64,000 nt of DNA from Sediminivirga luteola (GTDB lineage: Bacteria; Actinomycetota; Actinomycetes; Actinomycetales; Brevibacteriaceae): NCBI RefSeq assembly GCF_014639315.1, contig NZ_BMFY01000004.1:186001-250000 (forward strand), written 5' to 3'. The position numbers and the translations under genes are program-made. Under the pieces are notes generated by a model. That model did not search any database. It had not been told where the DNA came from and worked only from the letters and a program-made list of their open reading frames with translations. Position 1 is the first letter of the stretch, and the number at the start of each line of letters is the position of its first letter. Below are positions 1 to 7,581 of this stretch, one piece after another.

Positions 1-318
1 ACCGCATCTGTGATCCAGATCGAGCTCGTCTGGGATAGGGCCGCGCTCACGTTCCCAGTTCCACCGATGGACAAGGCGTGTGCGGTTGCCGTCCCAAATG
101 ACGCCGTAACCGTGCTCGTTCCTAGCCCCTGTCCAAATCAGGTGGCCGTCGAGCATCTCGGTCCGGTGGGAGAACGCCTCTTCAGGAGTCTCGTACAGGG
201 CACTCGCTCCGGCTTCCGGGTCTCCGTGCCGATACCAGCGTTTGTAGTGGCTCGTGCACCATCCGCGAGCGGTAACGCGTCTGTCGCAGCCGTCAATCGT
301 GCAGGTAGAATCAGGCAT
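1..318 (-). CDS. HNH endonuclease, cut by the window edge
   Basis: This gene reads leftwards off the window, so only its first 106 codons are seen. The ATG at 318 follows a GAGGAG ribosome site. The N-terminus carries a small zinc-ribbon pattern (Cys6, Cys11, then GWCTSHYKRWYRHGDP), usual at the front of phage HNH nucleases. Then come LIWTGARNEHGYG and, at the very edge, LDLDHRC, where the first His of the HNH metal site is expected. The Asn and last His would lie outside the window. It sits right after the large terminase gene. In HK97-like cos phages an HNH protein there helps the terminase cut DNA, so a packaging role is likely; a free homing nuclease is the alternative. Confidence 0.8.
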   Translation of the reverse strand, partial: MPDSTCTIDGCDRRVTARGWCTSHYKRWYRHGDPEAGASALYETPEEAFSHRTEMLDGHLIWTGARNEHGYGVIWDGNRTRLVHRWNWERERGPIPDELDLDHRCG

Positions 319-391
319 CGTAGCCACTCCTCGTTAGTGGTTGCCACGCCCCCGGACGGTTGCAGCCGTCGCGGGGGCCTTTCACACAGTG

Positions 392-1891
392 CTAGTGCGG
401 GAATATGCTCCAGCCCAGCTCGTCGATCTCATCGAACTCTTCGGCCTGCCCGGACGCGTCTTCCGTCAACGGGTTCAACAGGAGGAGGTTCACGCACTGG
501 CTCATCGCGTCGATCATGTCGTCATGCGCGCCACCAGCACCGAAGCCCTTCGCCTCTTCCAGGAACTCCCCTACGCTCGGAAGGAGATCCGACGTGGGAA
601 GGACAATGTCCCCGGAGAACGCGAACGGTGACACGGCCGACGCGCGTGCCATCTTCGAACCCTCCGGCTCAACCGGGATCAGACCGTTGATCTGCTGCGC
701 GAGAGCGTTCATCACCGCGGGGCCGTTCGCGCGGTTCTCCACGAACGTCTGCACCGCTTCCGGCCAGCGAGCCCGCATGGCTTTCATCGCCTCGCACGTC
801 GCGGTGAAGTTCATCCGCGCCCGCACCTGATCGAGCAGGTACACCTTCACGCCGACCCGAAGCCACACCTGCCCGACGACGTAATCCGAGCCCTTGGTGT
901 CGGAGAACGTCAGATCCCACGACTGGGCGAGCTCGGTGTCGAGACGGTGCAAGCCAGGGACCGTGCGGACGCCGTTGTCGTGTTCGATCCACATCGGTTG
1001 CGAGTACCGGGCCCACTCAGCCGGGAACACGCCGCCCTCTTCCGGTGACGGGCGTCCCTGGTACAGGGCAGCCCAGTCCCGCGGGCTGGTCTCGCGTTTG
1101 CGTTCTTCCCACTGCTCCGGCGTCATGCCTCGGGTCGTGGTCAGCCACTCCCCCGGCTCACGGCCGAGCGGGTCTGTCTCCCCGAGTTCGGGCCGGTGGT
1201 CCGCCTGGGCGGGAACGTTGATGACGCGCCATTTCCCGGCCGGGTCGTTCGCGAGGATCTTCCCAAGCAGGTCTGCGGACGACCAGCGTGTCGCGGTGAT
1301 CACCACAGGGGCGCCGGGCGCGAGACGCGTCAGGGCGGTCGAGGACCACCATTCCCACGCTCGTTCCTGGTAGATCGGGGAATCCGCCTCGTCACGGTTC
1401 TTATGGGGGTCGTCGATGATCATCAGCTCGGACGGTCGGCCTGTGAGGGCGGACCCGATTCCCGCGGTGAACACACCGCCCTCGTGGCCCTCTAGAGTCC
1501 ATTCGGACTGGGCGGACACGTCTTGCCGGATGTTGATGTCGAGGACGTCCTGATGCATGCGGATGTCATCACGGACGGCGCGGCCCCACCTGCGGGCGAC
1601 ACCAGTCTCATAGGAGGCGATTGTGACGCGGGTGTCTGGCCTCTGCGTGAGGACCCAGAGCGGAAATCGGCGAGACACCCGCTGTGACTTGCCGGACTGT
1701 GGCGGGCAGGAGATCATCAACCGGGCGTCGGGGGTGTTGAACGCCCACACCAGGGCCTCATCGAACAACCGCATGAGGCCGGTCTGGTTCGTGCGGTGGT
1801 CGAGTGCGACAGCCATGTCGCCGGGAGTGTCCCACTGTGGTTTCGGTGGCTCGAAGTGCCTGGCGGCGGCCTCTGCCCAGTCCAGTGACAT
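392..1891 (-). CDS. Phage terminase large subunit (TerL)
   Basis: This 499-residue protein is the DNA-packaging motor and nuclease of the phage. The N-terminal ATPase shows Walker A (CPPQSGKS) and Walker B followed by the catalytic acid (LMIIDDPHKN). The C-terminal RNase H-like nuclease shows its first aspartate in QSWDLTFSDTKGSDYVVG and its last acids in GGAHDDMIDAMSQ. The frame is open further upstream to 2044, but that extension has shadow-like, arginine-rich composition. The ATG at 1891 begins MSLDWAEAAARHF and overlaps the stop of the preceding gene by one base (TGATG), which supports coupled translation. Length and motif order are normal for the family. Confidence 0.93.
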   Translation of the reverse strand: MSLDWAEAAARHFEPPKPQWDTPGDMAVALDHRTNQTGLMRLFDEALVWAFNTPDARLMISCPPQSGKSQRVSRRFPLWVLTQRPDTRVTIASYETGVARRWGRAVRDDIRMHQDVLDINIRQDVSAQSEWTLEGHEGGVFTAGIGSALTGRPSELMIIDDPHKNRDEADSPIYQERAWEWWSSTALTRLAPGAPVVITATRWSSADLLGKILANDPAGKWRVINVPAQADHRPELGETDPLGREPGEWLTTTRGMTPEQWEERKRETSPRDWAALYQGRPSPEEGGVFPAEWARYSQPMWIEHDNGVRTVPGLHRLDTELAQSWDLTFSDTKGSDYVVGQVWLRVGVKVYLLDQVRARMNFTATCEAMKAMRARWPEAVQTFVENRANGPAVMNALAQQINGLIPVEPEGSKMARASAVSPFAFSGDIVLPTSDLLPSVGEFLEEAKGFGAGGAHDDMIDAMSQCVNLLLLNPLTEDASGQAEEFDEIDELGWSIFPH

Positions 1892-2082
1892 CACGCCGCC
1901 TTCCTGGGGGCCTCCTGCCGGTCTTCGTCGTTGTGGGTGAAGAGCTTGTTCCGCAGATCGATGATGGCCTGCTCTGGCTCTGCGACCGTGTCGAAGTAGC
2001 CGGCCACGTATTCCCGGTAGTTGTGCTTGAGCCGGGCCCGCCACTTGTTGCTCTTCTTGGACCAGTCGGCTCCACGTACCAT
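1891..2082 (-). CDS. Small AP2-like DNA-binding domain protein
   Basis: This protein has 63 residues. Its core NKWRARLKHNYREYVAGYFD followed by TVAEPEQAIIDLRNKLF matches the three-strand plus helix pattern of AP2/ERF DNA-binding domains. In phages these usually occur attached to HNH homing nucleases; here the domain stands alone. The ATG at 2082 was chosen because the AP2 core starts right after it and the region above it is used by another small gene in a different frame. It ends one base into the terL start. It could recruit the nearby HNH or terminase to DNA, but that is inference. Confidence 0.65.
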   Translation of the reverse strand: MVRGADWSKKSNKWRARLKHNYREYVAGYFDTVAEPEQAIIDLRNKLFTHNDEDRQEAPRKAA

Positions 2083-2092
2083 GGTGTGCGCC

Positions 2093-2245
2093 CTAGGTAG
2101 CGGCTTCCGGGGTTGGTGCGACAGGAACCACCGGCAGCAGCCGGCGGGCCTCCGTGTGCGGGCAGACATGCGGCACCCGATCAGCAGTGGTCGCGGTGAC
2201 ACGAAACCCACACCGGTGGCAGAACCCAACGTAGACACGAGACAT
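2093..2245 (-). CDS. 50-residue zinc-ribbon protein
   Basis: A short gene found by reading the frame that starts at the ATG at 2245, behind GGAAGG. The product shows FCHRCGFRV, then HVCPH, which together give Cys-x2-Cys and Cys-x-His ligands for one zinc. It stops eleven bases before the AP2-like gene and is probably cotranscribed with it and terL. A longer open frame across the same bases starts at 2238 but lacks this cysteine pattern. Function is unknown; such mini-ribbons are common in actinophages. Confidence 0.55.
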   Translation of the reverse strand: MSRVYVGFCHRCGFRVTATTADRVPHVCPHTEARRLLPVVPVAPTPEAAT

Positions 2246-2368
2246 GGGCGGGGCCTTCCAGAGAGTGAGGGGGACCCCCGATCGGGGTTCGGGGGTCCCC
2301 TCCTGGGGTCCCCGGGCCGGTGACGTCCGCGTGTGACCGAGACCGGGGAGACTATGCGGGCATGGGAA

Positions 2369-2410
2369 AAGCCCCGTCCCAGTGACTACCGGGCGGGGCT
2401 TCTGATTTTT
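2369..2410. terminator. Bidirectional intrinsic terminator
   Basis: A GC-rich hairpin, AAGCCCCG-T-CCC against GGGCGGGGCTT (arms 2369-2380 and 2391-2401, ten-base loop), has a T run on both sides (CTGATTTTT on plus, TTTT on minus). It lies just past the end of the leftward gene at 2444-3067 and before the zinc-ribbon/AP2/terL group, so it probably separates the two transcription units. Confidence 0.75.
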
Positions 2411-2443
2411 GGGCGCGCTAAACTCGAACGCCTCGATTGTACA

Positions 2444-3067
2444 TCACGCCGGCAGGTCCAGACGAGTACCAGACGGCGCGCGCCGCCCCAACGTCTCCGC
2501 CAACTCCACCAGCGCCTCCCCACCAGGCCACGTCTCATGACACACCTGGCACTCCGCCCACGACTTCTGCGTCATCCGGTCCGTCAGAATGTGCAGCGCA
2601 GCCGTACGCCGGTCGCTGATCGTCACCTCCCGGGCGTGGCACTCCGGGCATGGTCGCTCCCACAGCTGAATCGTCCGCGGCGGGTCCAGCAGTGCACGGA
2701 TCCGCTGCACCCACCCCGCCAGGAGCTCCTCCGCGTTCGCCTGCTGGCGGGGCTTCGTCATCGACCCCACCCAGATACGCAGCTTCCCGATCACGGGCCG
2801 GCGGGTGTCGTCACGGCCAGTGAGGAGGTAGTACTGCGTCGCGACGGTCTCCGCGATCTCCATCCACAAGTCCAGCGCGTCGAGCGCGACGGGAGCCTTC
2901 TCGCTTCTGCGGGAGGTGCCGCGGGCCTGCTCCCCACCAGCCTGCCTGGCGTCCTGAAGGAGTTGCAGCAGTGGCGCTTCGGCACGGGATCGCATCCCCT
3001 CGCCCTGGACGTGGTGTTGCACGTAGTGGGTCTCAGTGAGCTGGTGGAGAGCGTGGTCGAGGTTCAT
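2444..3067 (-). CDS. Phage protein with C-terminal zinc ribbon (DUF7341-like)
   Basis: This 207-residue protein starts NLDHALHQLTETHYVQ and has a mainly helical first two thirds. Near residues 140-180 it carries RPCPECHAREV and CQVCHETWPGG, two Cys-x2-Cys knuckles of one zinc ribbon. From memory the layout resembles the DUF7341 family found next to packaging genes of actinophages; a search would be needed to confirm. Its ATG overlaps the rtcB stop (TGATG). It is the last gene before the terminator at 2369-2410. No enzymatic motif is visible. Confidence 0.65.
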   Translation of the reverse strand: MNLDHALHQLTETHYVQHHVQGEGMRSRAEAPLLQLLQDARQAGGEQARGTSRRSEKAPVALDALDLWMEIAETVATQYYLLTGRDDTRRPVIGKLRIWVGSMTKPRQQANAEELLAGWVQRIRALLDPPRTIQLWERPCPECHAREVTISDRRTAALHILTDRMTQKSWAECQVCHETWPGGEALVELAETLGRRAPSGTRLDLPA

Positions 3068-4254
3068 CAGTCGCCTTTCACGTTGACGATCTGCCGGAAC
3101 TGATGCTTCACGGTCACCAGGTCCCGGGCGTCCTCCATGACCTGGCCGATGTCCTTGTACGCCTGAGGGATCTCATCGATGAAGGCGTCGGTGTCGCGGT
3201 ATTCGATGCCGGCCATCGCTTCGCGTAGCTGCTGGATCGTGAACGTCTTGCGGGCTTTCGACCGCGAGTAGTTCCGTCCGGCGCCGTGCGGTGCGCTGGT
3301 AAGCGAGGCCGGGTTGCCCAGACCCTCAACCACGTACGAGGCGGTGCCCATCGAACCGGGGATCAGGCCAAGCTCGCCCTGGCGGGCGGAGATCGCGCCC
3401 TTCCTGCTCACCCACACGTTCCGCCCGAAATGCCGTTCCTTCTGCGTGTAGTTGTGGTGGCAGTTGACCTCCTCGAACCGGTCCGCCGGCACGCCCATGA
3501 GGCTGGACAGCGCCGCGAGGGTGCGGTCCATCATCTCCTCGCGGTTCAGGCGCGCGAACTCCTGCGCCCACCTCAGTTCAGCAACGTAGTGGTCGAACTC
3601 GCCCGTGCCTTCGACCAGGTACGCGAGATCCGGGTGCGGGAGGTCGATCCAGTGTTTCCGGCAGTAGTCCTGCGCGACCTTGATGTGATGCTGAGCGATC
3701 TTGTTGCCGACTCCTCGGGAGCCGGAGTGGAGGAACGCCCACACCCTAGACTCTTCGTCGACGGTGATCTCGATGAAGTGGTTCCCGGAGCCGAGACTGC
3801 CGAGCTGCAGCTCCCAGTTCGCGGCGTAATCACCGGGGGACTTCGCCCCGAACGGCGCGACCGTCTCGCCCCACGCGTGATCCAGGGCGCCGGCCCGCAC
3901 CGCGGCGGACGACGTTAGTCGTCTGTTGTACTTGCCTGCTGAGAGGGGAACGGCTTCCTCGATCTGCCGGCGTAGCTCCTTCAGATCGACCCCCGAGCGG
4001 ACCTGGTCTTCAGTCCACTGCGTGCGGACCGCGATCATCCCGCACCCAATGTCCACGCCCACAGCCGCCGGGATCAGAGCCCGATCCGTGGGGATCACAC
4101 TCCCGACCGTCGCGCCCTTCCCAAGGTGCGCGTCCGGCATGAGAGCAATGTGCGGGTAGATGAACGGCATGCTGCTGGACGTCCGCGCCTGGTCGAGAGT
4201 CTGGTCGTCGACGATGGACGCCCACGAGTACAGGCGGTCGGTGAGCTGGTTCAT
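3067..4254 (-). CDS. rtcB: RtcB-family RNA ligase
   Basis: This 395-residue enzyme joins RNA 2',3'-cyclic phosphate or 3'-phosphate ends to 5'-OH ends, using GTP and Mn2+. The family motifs appear in order: MPDAHLGKGATVG, VDIGCGMIAV (metal Cys), GSGNHFIE, HSGSRGVG, NCHHNY, and SAPHGAGRNYSRSKAR, whose His is the expected guanylylated residue. The length is normal and no key residue is missing. Its ATG overlaps the preceding small gene by four bases. Finding RtcB between a small-terminase-like gene and terL is unusual. A likely phage use is repair of tRNAs cut by host anticodon nucleases, which is inference. Confidence 0.93.
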   Translation of the reverse strand: MNQLTDRLYSWASIVDDQTLDQARTSSSMPFIYPHIALMPDAHLGKGATVGSVIPTDRALIPAAVGVDIGCGMIAVRTQWTEDQVRSGVDLKELRRQIEEAVPLSAGKYNRRLTSSAAVRAGALDHAWGETVAPFGAKSPGDYAANWELQLGSLGSGNHFIEITVDEESRVWAFLHSGSRGVGNKIAQHHIKVAQDYCRKHWIDLPHPDLAYLVEGTGEFDHYVAELRWAQEFARLNREEMMDRTLAALSSLMGVPADRFEEVNCHHNYTQKERHFGRNVWVSRKGAISARQGELGLIPGSMGTASYVVEGLGNPASLTSAPHGAGRNYSRSKARKTFTIQQLREAMAGIEYRDTDAFIDEIPQAYKDIGQVMEDARDLVTVKHQFRQIVNVKGD

Positions 4255-4487
4255 TGTTCGAGCCTTTCGGCGTAGGCGTTCACAGTAACGTGCAAGGGGA
4301 CCCCGCGGGCGAGGGCGTCACGGGTGGCGTAGTGCATCGCGGCTTCGAATGTTGCTTCCGTGAAAGCGGGGATGCGGGGCTCTCTGATGGTGCCGGCGTG
4401 GCGGCGGGTTGTCGCGTCCAGGCAGGCCCGGTAGAGACGCTGGCGGGCTTCCTCGCCGGCTTCCCATAGGGCGGCTTCGGTGCCCAT
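4251..4487 (-). CDS. Hypothetical phage protein, 78 aa
   Basis: The ATG at 4487 begins MGTEAALWEAGEEARQRLYR and overlaps the stop of the small gene above it (TGATG). The protein is helical, acidic to neutral, and ends VPLHVTVNAYAERLEQ. Nothing in it is recognised. The open frame runs on to 4736, but that stretch is covered by other genes in better frames. It is translated in a chain with rtcB (four-base overlap), so it may be linked to RNA repair or packaging only by position. Confidence 0.6.
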   Translation of the reverse strand: MGTEAALWEAGEEARQRLYRACLDATTRRHAGTIREPRIPAFTEATFEAAMHYATRDALARGVPLHVTVNAYAERLEQ

Positions 4488-4627
4488 CACCGTAGGACGC
4501 TCCGGTCTCGGACGAGAGCGGTCCAGTGCTGCCCGAACCGGACCCCGCCGGTAGGGTCGGGGAGCGCCCGGGTGAACCGCTGAACGTCCTCGCTGGAGAC
4601 TTGGGTGTTCTGCGCGTAACGCGTCAT
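4487..4627 (-). CDS. Hypothetical phage protein, 46 aa
   Basis: A short frame starting with the ATG at 4627 (MTRYAQNTQVSSEDVQRFTR) and ending ALVRDRSVLR. It exactly fills the space between two neighbours: its start overlaps the stop of the gene above (ATGA) and its stop overlaps the start of the gene below (TGATG). That fit is the main evidence that it is real. The opening MTRYAQNT resembles a class of tiny actinophage proteins I know only as hypothetical. Confidence 0.6.
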   Translation of the reverse strand: MTRYAQNTQVSSEDVQRFTRALPDPTGGVRFGQHWTALVRDRSVLR

Positions 4628-5304
4628 GCTGCCCTCCCCAACGCCCGAAGTTCACGAGGCACAATCTCTCCGACACTCTCCACCCACACAGACGACACCT
4701 CACCCTGCACAGCGTCAGGCACCACCGTGAGGACACGCGCCAACAACTGATCGAGGATGCCCTTCAACGCGGTAGCGATGAGGCTCCCCTGCTGCTCCGC
4801 GATCCGCACCTGACGCTCCGCGATACCCGCATCCAGAGCGGCCTTCGCATACCGGGCCAGCTGATCCTCAGCGGCATGCAGCAGCCGATACCACGTGTGC
4901 TGGCCAGCCTGCTCCACCGTCTCCGATGTCGGCCCCAGCGCGCCCTCGCCGGTCTTCTCCTTCACCGTGCCGAACACGAGGTCGTCCTGCTCGATCTCCG
5001 CGACCCTCTCCCGCAGGACCAGGATCTCGGCCCGTTTCCACGCGACCAGCTGCAGCAGCGCCTCCGCCGGATCCACCGGTTCGGGCTCCCCCAGGTTCGC
5101 GAGGACCTTCATGGCTTTCTCCCGGGCGAGGTTCCGCTCTGCCGCCTGGCGGGACCGTTTGTTCGCGGACCCGTGCATCCGGCATGTCTTGGAGCCCTTC
5201 ATCGCGTACGCGCCACACGGCTGCCCGGTGCGCTTCGAAACCGCGGAACAGCGGGGTTGTGAGGGGTTCCCATCCCCGGGAGGGGTTGCGAGAGGTTCGG
5301 TCAT
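4624..5304 (-). CDS. Putative terminase small subunit with zinc knuckle
   Basis: The product has about 226 residues. The N-terminus carries a knuckle of the form CSAVSKRTGQPCGAYAMKG then CRMHG (three Cys and one His). Long helices follow (AEALLQLVAWKRAEILVLRE, VAEIEQDD). This zinc knuckle plus helical body occurs in proteins placed just upstream of terminase genes in actinophages, where they act as or are called small terminases; I cannot prove it here. The start is uncertain: the ATG at 5304 has GGAG only one base away, and the frame is open to a GTG at 5322. It ends with a four-base overlap into the 46-residue gene. Confidence 0.6.
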   Translation of the reverse strand: MTEPLATPPGDGNPSQPRCSAVSKRTGQPCGAYAMKGSKTCRMHGSANKRSRQAAERNLAREKAMKVLANLGEPEPVDPAEALLQLVAWKRAEILVLRERVAEIEQDDLVFGTVKEKTGEGALGPTSETVEQAGQHTWYRLLHAAEDQLARYAKAALDAGIAERQVRIAEQQGSLIATALKGILDQLLARVLTVVPDAVQGEVSSVWVESVGEIVPRELRALGRAA

Positions 5305-5455
5305 GCTCCAAGCGTGGAACACACCGGGCGGGGATTTCTAGAACCACCGGTTGAAGGCCCGCTGGTAGGTGATCGTCACACCAGTCGCCTACCCCGCACT
5401 CACTGCGCCAGCTCTGAGAACCTGACGATGCTGCGAAGCCGGGTAAGCCCGGTTT

Positions 5456-6274
5456 TCACCTGCCGGGGGATACCATGCGGCGCTTGTCGAACAGCTCCTT
5501 GGCGTCGGCGACAAGGAGGAATGCGGTCGCAATCATCTCTTCGCGGAATTCACCTGGTGGCGGCGTCAGCTGCGGTTCGTATTGCCACGCCAATGCATGC
5601 GCGTATGCGGACCCGGTTCGCCAATGGTCTTGTATTTTTTTGCGGTAGTCGTCAGGGTCGCCGTTGACCCCGTTCAGTCGGCCCGATGACTTGAAGATCG
5701 TCTCGGTGTTCTCGACTTTGCCGGCGAGTGAGAGGCCGTTCTTGTGCGCAAAGTCCTCAATGAACGCGAGTTCGGCTTTCGCTAGGTCGCGGTAAAGCTT
5801 GGCTATCTCCGGTAGTTCGGGTGAGATCGTCTTGGCATACACTCCGTCTTTGTGGGCAAGTGATTTCATCTGGCGAAGGTTTTCGCATGCCATCTCAAGG
5901 CCGCGCTGGAACCGAACATCAGCGTCATCGGACTCGAGCAGCCATGTGACCGTAGCCCCAGCTATTATCGCTGTGCGCGACAACGCCGCGATTGCTACCG
6001 CGTTCACACCACCAGGTTCCGTACCTGCCTCTAGGTCAAGCAGACCATTCAGCGAGTGCACACCTGCTGACATGGCTCGCACCACGATTTTTGCCAGATT
6101 GAAGTTCGCGCCGCCCTCAAAGTGCGGGTATCGAAGCGAGTCCTTGTGGAGATCTGCCCCCTCGTCGCAGTGGGGGTTTCCGCTGAACTCACGGGCCCAC
6201 GACCGAATTGACGCCTGATAGTCAGAGGTGTCCTCCATGTCCATATGGTAGCCCCATGCGACACGAGTGCTCAT
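5456..6274 (-). CDS. Hypothetical protein, 272 aa, probable accessory gene
   Basis: The protein is helical, with an Ala-rich middle (VNAVAIAALSRTAIIAGATV), a pair of charged helices, and a C-terminal stretch TGSAYAHALAWQYEP that may contain catalytic or structural His residues. No family is recognised. By eye the gene is richer in A/T than its neighbours (for example a run of seven T near 5634-5641) and is longer than the small genes around it. It is followed by about 150 bases with no gene. These traits fit a moron or defence-type accessory gene. The ATG at 6274 follows GAGAGAG. Confidence 0.6.
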   Translation of the reverse strand: MSTRVAWGYHMDMEDTSDYQASIRSWAREFSGNPHCDEGADLHKDSLRYPHFEGGANFNLAKIVVRAMSAGVHSLNGLLDLEAGTEPGGVNAVAIAALSRTAIIAGATVTWLLESDDADVRFQRGLEMACENLRQMKSLAHKDGVYAKTISPELPEIAKLYRDLAKAELAFIEDFAHKNGLSLAGKVENTETIFKSSGRLNGVNGDPDDYRKKIQDHWRTGSAYAHALAWQYEPQLTPPPGEFREEMIATAFLLVADAKELFDKRRMVSPGR

Positions 6275-6292
6275 CGAGCTCTCTCAGGTCCG

Positions 6293-6565
6293 TCACCGCA
6301 CCAGCCCGTAATCCCGTCGAGCCGCCTCCCGCGCCTTCACCAAGCCAGGGGCGAACGCCGCAGCCATAGATTCACCAGCAGCCACAGCAGCACGGGCTAT
6401 CCCCCACATGGCCTGGACCGACCGCCGCGCCTGCCGGCGCCGCTCCACGACCCCGTTGCGCTGCACCGCCATGACGTGTGCTGTCTCTCGGGGCATCCCT
6501 GCCCGGATCAGCTGGACGCGGGTCTTCTTGATCCGCCGCCGCTGCGGCTTCGGAGTCGACGCCAT
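6293..6565 (-). CDS. Small basic phage protein, 90 aa
   Basis: The ATG at 6565 starts MASTPKPQRRRIKKTRVQLI; the first 50 residues hold many Arg and Lys, the rest is an Ala-rich helix ending AREAARRDYGLVR. The stop of the gene above lies two bases upstream, as expected in this tightly packed chain. The strong positive charge suggests binding to nucleic acid, but no domain is recognised. A longer frame to 6901 overlaps a better gene and is not used. Confidence 0.55.
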   Translation of the reverse strand: MASTPKPQRRRIKKTRVQLIRAGMPRETAHVMAVQRNGVVERRRQARRSVQAMWGIARAAVAAGESMAAAFAPGLVKAREAARRDYGLVR

Positions 6566-6566
6566 C

Positions 6567-6905
6567 TCAGTCCCCCTCCAGCGCCTCGGTAATGGCCCAC
6601 ACGGTCGGGCATGGGTACGGCTTGGGGCCGCGCTCGTCGGCGCAGACATCGCACTCCACACCGCGCCCGCCGATGGATGAGTGCGCCTCCAGCACAGCCC
6701 GCAGGGCCGCGACGAGGCGGGGCACGTCCTCACGGGTTTCGCGCCAGAACGCGCACGGCCACTCCACCTCGTCCTCATCCTCGCCACCCGAGCACATGTC
6801 GCACACGTACTCCACGTCGAGCAGGTAGGGAGCGTCGGGACAATGCCTGGTCGCCGCGTCCGCCCGGGCCTGCACCTGATCCAGATAGTCGGTCGCGTCA
6901 CTCAT
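6567..6905 (-). CDS. Small acidic protein with Cys pairs, 112 aa
   Basis: The ATG at 6905 (MSDATDYLDQVQ) has TTGGAG seven bases upstream; an earlier in-frame ATG at 6917 lacks this. The product shows CDMC, then WPCAFW, then CDVC and YPCP, so one or two metal sites are likely. The middle is acidic (SGGEDEDEVEWP). It overlaps the next gene above by eight bases. Function unknown. Confidence 0.6.
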   Translation of the reverse strand: MSDATDYLDQVQARADAATRHCPDAPYLLDVEYVCDMCSGGEDEDEVEWPCAFWRETREDVPRLVAALRAVLEAHSSIGGRGVECDVCADERGPKPYPCPTVWAITEALEGD

Positions 6906-7176
6906 CGTCGTCTCCAATCACCGCGCGGAGGGCAGCGCGGGCCTCATTCAGGCGGGCCTCGCGCATCTTCCCTTCCGCCTCTAGCTCCGCCGACTCGCCT
7001 GGTAGCAGGGCGTCGATGGCACCCGCCGCCCGCTCCACGGCCCTATCGGACAGCAGCGCCTCACGCTGCCAGCGGGCCATTTCCACCAGGCCCGCGCGCA
7101 TATCAGCCGCAAAATCGGAGCCACCTAAGATTCGCCGCCCGGCCTCCCCCTCGGCCCGCTCGTCCCAGCTAGTCAT
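6898..7176 (-). CDS. Hypothetical phage protein, 92 aa
   Basis: An Ala/Glu-rich helical protein starting MTSWDERAEGEAGRR and ending RAVIGDDDE. It overlaps its neighbours on both sides by four to eight bases, which fits translational coupling within the leftward chain. No known domain; a helical hairpin or coiled coil is likely. Recognised only as an actinophage-type small protein. Confidence 0.55.
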   Translation of the reverse strand: MTSWDERAEGEAGRRILGGSDFAADMRAGLVEMARWQREALLSDRAVERAAGAIDALLPGESAELEAEGKMREARLNEARAALRAVIGDDDE

Positions 7177-7391
7177 CGCTGCATCAGCTCCGTCAGGTGA
7201 CGGTCAGCCCGGTGCACGCACCGCGTGCGCGCGTGCTGAGCCTCCTGGTCAATCTCGCCAGCCCCGCGATATGGACCGACCCACCCGTCCAATCCGGCAC
7301 CATTTCCGTCATCCCAGGCTCCGCCGACGAGGCGTATCGCTTCCTCCACAATTAAGGCGACCTCAGCCCGCGTGAACACGTCGTCACTCAT
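7173..7391 (-). CDS. Hypothetical phage protein, 72 aa
   Basis: It starts MSDDVFTRAEVALIVEEAIR, a short helix reminiscent of EF-like or helix-turn fronts seen in small phage proteins, and ends CVHRADRHLTELMQR. The ATG overlaps the end of the gene above by eight bases. No catalytic motif is visible and no family is recognised. Confidence 0.5.
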   Translation of the reverse strand: MSDDVFTRAEVALIVEEAIRLVGGAWDDGNGAGLDGWVGPYRGAGEIDQEAQHARTRCVHRADRHLTELMQR

Positions 7392-7581
7392 CGTCCTTCT
7401 CCAGCTTCTCGATTGCCTCTCGGTATGCCTGCACCTGCCGCAGTGCCTCGTCGCGCGACTCGCGCGCGCCCTCCAGCTCGACCTCTTTCACGGTCAGCCG
7501 CTCCGCCCTGTCCGCGAGGCAGTCCTGCCACCAGGCCAGCTTGTCGCGTAGCACCTGTACTGGTGTGAGTCCCTTACTCAC
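7384..7581 (-). CDS. Small coiled-coil protein, 65 aa
   Basis: Nearly the whole product is heptad-like (LTVKEVELEGARESRDEALR, then QVQAYREAIEKLEKDDE), so a coiled coil is expected. It begins MSKGLTPVQVLRDKLAWWQD. Overlaps of four and eight bases join it to the genes on either side. Function unknown. Confidence 0.5.
   Translation of the reverse strand: MSKGLTPVQVLRDKLAWWQDCLADRAERLTVKEVELEGARESRDEALRQVQAYREAIEKLEKDDE

Noticed and set aside
2021..2323. Several rightward open frames in the first 2.3 kb
   Set aside because: All lie antisense to terL or the small genes around it, have no ribosome sites and are Arg/Pro/Ser-rich, as expected of shadows in high-GC DNA.
5435..5460. CCGGG-TAAG-CCCGG hairpin followed by TTTT as a terminator
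   Set aside because: It points right, where no rightward gene exists, and the stem has only five pairs.
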